Positions 59,456-64,000 of a stretch of 64,000 bases of DNA are shown here, piece after piece (positions within the stretch are counted from its first letter, which is position 1; each line of letters begins with the position of its first letter). The stretch comes from Christensenella timonensis. Lineage in GTDB: Bacteria > Bacillota > Clostridia > Christensenellales > Christensenellaceae. The notes under the pieces are model-generated. The model did not search any database. It saw only the letters and a program-made list of their open reading frames with translations, and had not been told where the DNA came from. Where the stretch lies: the NCBI RefSeq assembly GCF_900087015.1, contig NZ_FLKP01000002.1, positions 744,001-808,000 of the forward strand. Direction: 5' to 3'. The translations under genes and the position numbers were made by a program.

Positions 59456-60020
59456 ATTATATCAGGAGATCGGCACATTCTATCCGGATACGCCGCTTGT
59501 TTTTGGAGACGGAAACAGGGAAGCGCGGCTGTTGCTGATCGGCGAGGCGCCGGGAAAAGACGAGGTGGCGACCGGCAGGCCGTTCGTCGGCAAGGCGGGG
59601 AAAAACCTGGATGGTTTTTTGCAGGCAGTGGGTCTTGCCCGCGAGGATATCTATATCACGAACGTATGCAAATTCCGTCCGCACAAAACCAGCGCAAAAG
59701 GTACGGTGTCCAACCGGCCGCCCACCCGGCAGGAAGTCGAGAACGCTGCTGGTTTTTTGCTGCGGGAGATCGGGATATTGGACCCGGAGGTGATCGTGAC
59801 ACTGGGCAATACGCCGCTGCGCGCGGTGCTGGGAGATTTTTCCGCGGCCATTGGCGCGTACCACGGACAAGCGCGGCCTGTAAAGGTGGCGGGACGGGTA
59901 TATACGCTGTTCGCGCTTTACCATCCGGCGAGCATCATTTACAATCCTCCGCTCAAAACGACATATGCAGAGGATTTGGAGAAGCTTGCGGCCTATCTTT
60001 GGAATGAAAACAAAAAGTGA
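59445..60020 (+). CDS. Second uracil-DNA glycosylase-like protein, no Fe-S ligands
   Basis: The protein of about 191 residues is a paralogue of the family 4 enzyme just upstream: LLIGEAPGKDEVATGRPFVGKAGKNLDGFL, ITNVCKFRPHKTSAKGTVSNRPPT and LYHPASIIYN. It keeps the GEAPG and HPAS active-site loops, but lacks the N-terminal C-x2-C and the EAC cysteine, so no cluster is expected. I place the start at TTG 59445, 9 bases after GGGAG, rather than TTG 59439. It overlaps the first UDG gene by 11 bases, so both are translated together. It may act on a different lesion. Confidence 0.87.
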   Translation: MLDKLYQEIGTFYPDTPLVFGDGNREARLLLIGEAPGKDEVATGRPFVGKAGKNLDGFLQAVGLAREDIYITNVCKFRPHKTSAKGTVSNRPPTRQEVENAAGFLLREIGILDPEVIVTLGNTPLRAVLGDFSAAIGAYHGQARPVKVAGRVYTLFALYHPASIIYNPPLKTTYAEDLEKLAAYLWNENKK

Positions 60021-60048
60021 ATCTTTTGCGTACAGTAATAACAAAAAC

Positions 60049-60077
60049 TTGCTTTTTAACTATGGAATGGGTATAAT
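60049..60077 (+). promoter_or_regulatory. Promoter of the S41 protease gene
   Basis: TTGCTT (60049-60054), a 17-base spacer and TATAAT (60072-60077). A leader of about 107 bases follows. Confidence 0.75.
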
Positions 60078-60191
60078 CTAGTTGTAACAACTTTGTAATA
60101 TTTTTCAGCGGGCGCACAGCTTACCGGTAAGCGGGAAGGTGCGTTGTTTGATTGGGAGCATTTGGCTTGCAAAAACGGAGGGTACAGGTAT

Positions 60192-61415
60192 TTGGATAAA
60201 AAGAAGATCATTGTGATGTGCGCGGCAATCGCCGCGACAGCCAGTTTTGTGACAGGGCTGTTCGTCTATTTTTTCCAGACCTCGCAGCTTAAGGGAAATG
60301 AACTGCGCGTAGACGGCAAGGGAAACTATGAAGACCTCAAAAAATATATGGAGATCAGCGATCTGGAGACGCTGATCAACGAAAATTTCTACCAGCAGGT
60401 GGACGAGGCGCCCATGCTGAACGGGACGTTGAAGGGCATGGTTTCCGCGCTTGGGGATCCATATTCCGTATATTATACCGAAGACGAATACAAGGAATAT
60501 AAGGCCAAAAGCGAAGCCGACCTTGCGGGCATCGGCATATCGGCAGGGCCATACCAGAACAGCGGGCAGCTTAAGATCGAACGGGTATATTCCGGCGGGC
60601 CTGCGGAATCGGCAGGGCTCAAAGAAAACGATGTGATCGTCGCGGTGGATGGGGTCGCGCTCGCGGGCCTCGACTACGAAAGCGCATTCAATATGCTCCG
60701 GGGGCCGAACGGCTCCAGCCTGACGCTCACAGTCGTATCCGGCGGGCAGCCGCAGGATCTCCCGATCACGCGTGCGACCTTCGATACGCAGTATGTGACG
60801 TACACGATGCTCGATTCGGTCGACGACTGGAATATCGCCCAGATCGTGATTTCAGAGTTCAATGGGAACTGTGTGGAAGAATTCAAAAGAGCGATCCAGT
60901 TTTTAAAGGACGAAGGCGCGGACGGCGTCATTATCGACGTGCGCGGCAATATGGACGGCAGCGTGAAGAGCGCGGCAGAGATGCTGGATCAGATCGTACC
61001 CGAGGGATCGCTGGGATATTCTGTGGATAAAAATGAACAGAAGGACGAAATGACGGCGGACGCGGATTATTTCGATTTGCCGATGGTCGTCCTTGTGGAC
61101 GGGAACAGCGCAAGCGCGTCCGAAGTGTTCGCAGGAGCGGTACAAGACCGTGCGCGCGGACAGGTCGTGGGATCGAGAACGTATGGCAAGGGCGTGATCC
61201 AGGCCATTTTGGATATGCCGTATTCGGGCGGCGGCGTGAAGCTGACGACAGCGGTCTATTATACGCCCAACGGGAACCTGATCAACGGCGCGGGCATTAC
61301 GCCGGATGTCCCGGTCGACCCGCCGGCAGATTTGACCGCGTTGACATTTGAGACGGATACGCAGCTGCAGCAAGCGATCGCAACAGTCAGGGAAATGGTC
61401 GTCGCACAGAATTAG
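60192..61415 (+). CDS. S41 family (CtpA-type) carboxy-terminal processing protease
   Basis: The protein of about 407 residues has an N-terminal membrane helix (IIVMCAAIAATASFVTGLFVYFF), a PDZ domain (GGPAESAGLKENDVIVAVDGVALAGLDYESAFNMLRG) and the S41 core, with catalytic Ser in DGNSASASEVFAGA and Lys in GSRTYGKGVIQ. It degrades or trims exported proteins outside the membrane. The start is TTG 60192, 10 bases after GGAGG; the reading frame extends further upstream without a ribosome site. A small ACT-like regulator gene follows after 11 bases. Confidence 0.92.
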   Translation: MDKKKIIVMCAAIAATASFVTGLFVYFFQTSQLKGNELRVDGKGNYEDLKKYMEISDLETLINENFYQQVDEAPMLNGTLKGMVSALGDPYSVYYTEDEYKEYKAKSEADLAGIGISAGPYQNSGQLKIERVYSGGPAESAGLKENDVIVAVDGVALAGLDYESAFNMLRGPNGSSLTLTVVSGGQPQDLPITRATFDTQYVTYTMLDSVDDWNIAQIVISEFNGNCVEEFKRAIQFLKDEGADGVIIDVRGNMDGSVKSAAEMLDQIVPEGSLGYSVDKNEQKDEMTADADYFDLPMVVLVDGNSASASEVFAGAVQDRARGQVVGSRTYGKGVIQAILDMPYSGGGVKLTTAVYYTPNGNLINGAGITPDVPVDPPADLTALTFETDTQLQQAIATVREMVVAQN

Positions 61416-61426
61416 GGCGTGGAAGT

Positions 61427-61678
61427 ATGAACAGGATAGGGATCATTGCAGTCATCATAGAAGAGCACCGCGAAAGCGTCGGTGAAGTGAACCGGATATT
61501 GTCGGAATATTCCGGCTGCATCCATGCGCGTATGGGCGTGCCCAACAAGGAAAAGGACATTTATGTCATCTCGCTGGTCGTGGAGGTAACGACGGAGCAG
61601 CTGGGAGCGATCACCGGCCGGCTGGGTAAACTTAAGGGCGTGACCGTGAAAAGCATGATGACCAACAAAACGTATTAA
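61427..61678 (+). CDS. TM1266-type iron-only hydrogenase system regulator
   Basis: The 83-residue ACT-like protein reads IGIIAVIIEEHRESVGEVNRILSEYSGCIHARMGVP, matching the small TM1266-type family found with HydF/HydG/HydE in anaerobes. The closing GKLKGVTVKSMMT strand is typical. It probably binds a small ligand and modulates hydrogenase maturation genes, but those are not in the window. It follows the S41 gene after 11 bases and a terminator lies behind it. Confidence 0.85.
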   Translation: MNRIGIIAVIIEEHRESVGEVNRILSEYSGCIHARMGVPNKEKDIYVISLVVEVTTEQLGAITGRLGKLKGVTVKSMMTNKTY

Positions 61679-61694
61679 GCAGGGAAAGCAAAAT

Positions 61695-61724
61695 GGGAAG
61701 CGCAGAAAACGCTTCCCGTTTTTT
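61695..61724 (+). terminator. Terminator after the TM1266-like gene
   Basis: GGGAAGCG (61695-61702) and CGCTTCCC (61710-61717) pair perfectly, followed by G and T6. It also acts toward the convergent XRE gene. Confidence 0.9.
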
Positions 61725-61736
61725 GGTTAGGCAGGT

Positions 61737-62993
61737 TTATGGAACATCGGCAAGCAACCTGCCGATGCGGATGCGCTTGTTCAGGTAGGCAACCACCGTT
61801 ACTATAATGATCGCGATGCAGACAAGAAGGTATAATTCTATTCTTGTTTCCACGTAATGGTTATACGCGATCTGGTCGGCGCGGGAGTAAACGGTAATGT
61901 GCGACAGGTCGCTGTCGGCGTCGATTCCGATGACGTCTTGATTGCGCCATGTGAACGGATATTTGGCGCCGTCCTCATCGGTCAGATAATCTTCGCTCCA
62001 AAGAGATTCATCCGATGTTTCGTAATGCCGCACCTCTCCGGTTTCTTTATCATAAACATCCACAATATGTCCGTCATAATCAACGGAAATGGGCGTTTCC
62101 GCATATTGCCTGAATTCTTCAAAGCCTGTGAAGGTTTTACCCTGTGCAATGTCGCTGATATCGGGCGGGGTGGCATTTTCAATGATCCCGCAGCAGAAGA
62201 GCGCCCCGATGCAAATGCAGATGCATATAAGCCGCAATTTGGCGTTCTTTTTTTCAGCACAGATATATGCTTCGCCCAAAGCATCCTGATGGGAAATGAT
62301 CATTGGGACAAAAAAGGAGAAGGCGAGACAAACGATGAGTGCCAAAAATAAGTACAGTGGAAGGAGCCACAGCCAAGTATTGCGCGGCATGATGGAATCG
62401 ATGCTTTCATAACCGGTAATAAAGGGCAGGACGCTGAAAAAAATGAAAATATTCAGGTGACAGACCACAAAAAATACCTGCCAGGCGCGGTAAAGCTGGG
62501 AACGTATGCCGGGTATACCGGATTGTATATCGCCGAGGGCAAGCCGCACGGTTGAAAGAGAGTCCGCCTGGAGAATCAGGCTGGCGGCAATGAGAACCAG
62601 AGAAAGGCCGATCCCCACCACAGGGGCGCGCAGGCCAAACCCGAAGATAACCATCGCAACCAGTGCGGTTACGGAAAGAAAGGCCGCCAGCAAGGAACGC
62701 ATACGGTATTTGATTGTACTGTTTTTGATCAGGTAAGAAACTTGCTGGAAGGCCCTGGGAGAGGACTCGCCGTCTGTTTGGGGGTCGCGCTGCCCGCGAA
62801 GCAATTCGTCTGTCGTCACATCAAAAAGTTCTGCGATCACCGGGACGAGCGAGAGTTCAGGTGAAGATTCGTCGCACTCCCAGCGGCTTACGGTCTTGTT
62901 GGATACGTGCAGGCGGTCTGCAAGCTCCTGCTGCGTCATACCGCTTGCCCTGCGCAGAATACAGATAAAGCTCCCAATCGTTTTTTTATCCAT
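61737..62993 (-). CDS. Membrane-bound XRE family regulator
   Basis: The 418-residue protein has an N-terminal HTH (ICILRRASGMTQQELADRLHVSNKTVSRWECDESSPELSLVPVIAELFDVTTDELL), then about six membrane helices between residues 100 and 275. An extracytoplasmic region with ISVDYDGHIVDVYDKETGEVRHYET follows, and a helix near the C terminus (about 390-410). It is a one-component regulator that could sense an outside signal and bind DNA from the membrane. GGAG lies near the start. It is convergent with the TM1266-like gene; targets are unknown. Confidence 0.88.
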   Translation of the reverse strand: MDKKTIGSFICILRRASGMTQQELADRLHVSNKTVSRWECDESSPELSLVPVIAELFDVTTDELLRGQRDPQTDGESSPRAFQQVSYLIKNSTIKYRMRSLLAAFLSVTALVAMVIFGFGLRAPVVGIGLSLVLIAASLILQADSLSTVRLALGDIQSGIPGIRSQLYRAWQVFFVVCHLNIFIFFSVLPFITGYESIDSIMPRNTWLWLLPLYLFLALIVCLAFSFFVPMIISHQDALGEAYICAEKKNAKLRLICICICIGALFCCGIIENATPPDISDIAQGKTFTGFEEFRQYAETPISVDYDGHIVDVYDKETGEVRHYETSDESLWSEDYLTDEDGAKYPFTWRNQDVIGIDADSDLSHITVYSRADQIAYNHYVETRIELYLLVCIAIIIVTVVAYLNKRIRIGRLLADVP

Positions 62994-63146
62994 CGTTACT
63001 TCTCCTTTGCATTTGCCTGGTACTTGTATTCTACAAATATGTCATACAAAATCACAGCCGAAATGGCGGGAATCGATCCCGGATTGCGGGAATTTGGTAC
63101 TTTTATTGTATCAAATGGAAGATATCAAAACAAAAAATGCGTTTGG

Positions 63147-63176
63147 TTGATAAAAAGATTTTTTTTGTGTTAAAAT
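63147..63176 (+). promoter_or_regulatory. Predicted promoter of nth, only six bases from the start codon
   Basis: TTGATA (63147-63152), an 18-base spacer and TAAAAT (63171-63176). The expected transcription start coincides with ATG 63183, so nth may be leaderless. Confidence 0.65.
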
Positions 63177-63182
63177 AGTAGC

Positions 63183-64000
<818 letters not shown>

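Overview
The window is a chromosomal segment of about 52% G+C (estimated by eye) from an anaerobic, low-temperature-tolerant-agnostic Gram-positive fermenter of the class Clostridia. The evidence is a clostridial fab/acc lipid cluster, an acyl-CoA dehydrogenase with electron-transfer flavoproteins and a CoA-transferase, a fermentative D-lactate dehydrogenase, a superoxide-reductase-like protein, a GGGtGRT protein beside a NifU-like scaffold, a TM1266-type hydrogenase-system regulator, exported proteins with single C-terminal anchors, and strong AGGAGG-type ribosome binding sites with many TTG starts. A Christensenella-like lineage would fit, but that is only a guess from gene content and base composition. 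Most of it reads as core chromosome: I see no phage, insertion sequence, CRISPR array, tRNA or rRNA.

Layout. 1-5.3 kb: a partial MFS transporter divergent from a PadR/HAAS/DUF4097 envelope-sensing operon, then a condensation-domain acyltransferase with a zinc-ribbon DUF6320 membrane protein. 5.4-9.7 kb: a Cache-GGDEF-EAL cyclic-di-GMP protein, two translationally coupled TetR regulators and an Rrf2 regulator. 9.8-13.6 kb: GGGtGRT and NifU-like genes, a SLOG protein divergent from a small XRE regulator, an unexplained 86-nt hairpin and an alpha/beta hydrolase. 13.6-18.5 kb: a superoxide-reductase-like protein, an aminotransferase, tyrS, a YigZ protein and ilvE. 18.5-22.8 kb: a CARDB-like anchored protein, then D-lactate dehydrogenase and glycosyltransferase genes on the minus strand. 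22.9-24.9 kb: aconitase. 25.0-33.5 kb: the complete fabH-acpP-fabD-fabG-fabF-accB-fabZ-accC-accD-accA operon, with no enoyl-ACP reductase. 33.6-41.0 kb: a Pro/Thr-rich anchored protein, a DUF47-PiT phosphate pair, a YhgE/Pip transporter under a TetR repressor with matching operators, and a VOC protein. 41.2-48.8 kb: walJ-like MBL, a lipoprotein, rlmH, glnS, gltX, two SHOCT-tailed membrane proteins and rpsF-ssb-rpsR. 49.1-54.5 kb: acyl-CoA dehydrogenase, etfB, etfA, crotonase and CoA-transferase. 54.6-64.0 kb: DNA repair and replication genes (ogg, dnaX, ybaB, recR, two uracil-DNA glycosylases, nth) with a PHP phosphatase, a CtpA-type protease, an ACT-like regulator, a membrane XRE protein and the start of obg.

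How the genes work together: the fab/acc operon makes malonyl-ACP and elongates fatty acids; the acyl-CoA operon handles short-chain acyl-CoA with flavin-based electron transfer and recovers CoA through a CoA-transferase; the dnaX-ybaB-recR-udg block is a recombination and base-excision-repair neighbourhood. The most unusual signals are at the level of gene expression: rlmH appears to start at ATC, dnaX carries an A-AAA-AAG slippery site with an immediate -1 stop, ogg and nth look leaderless, and the rpsF leader can form a hairpin-loop pseudoknot.
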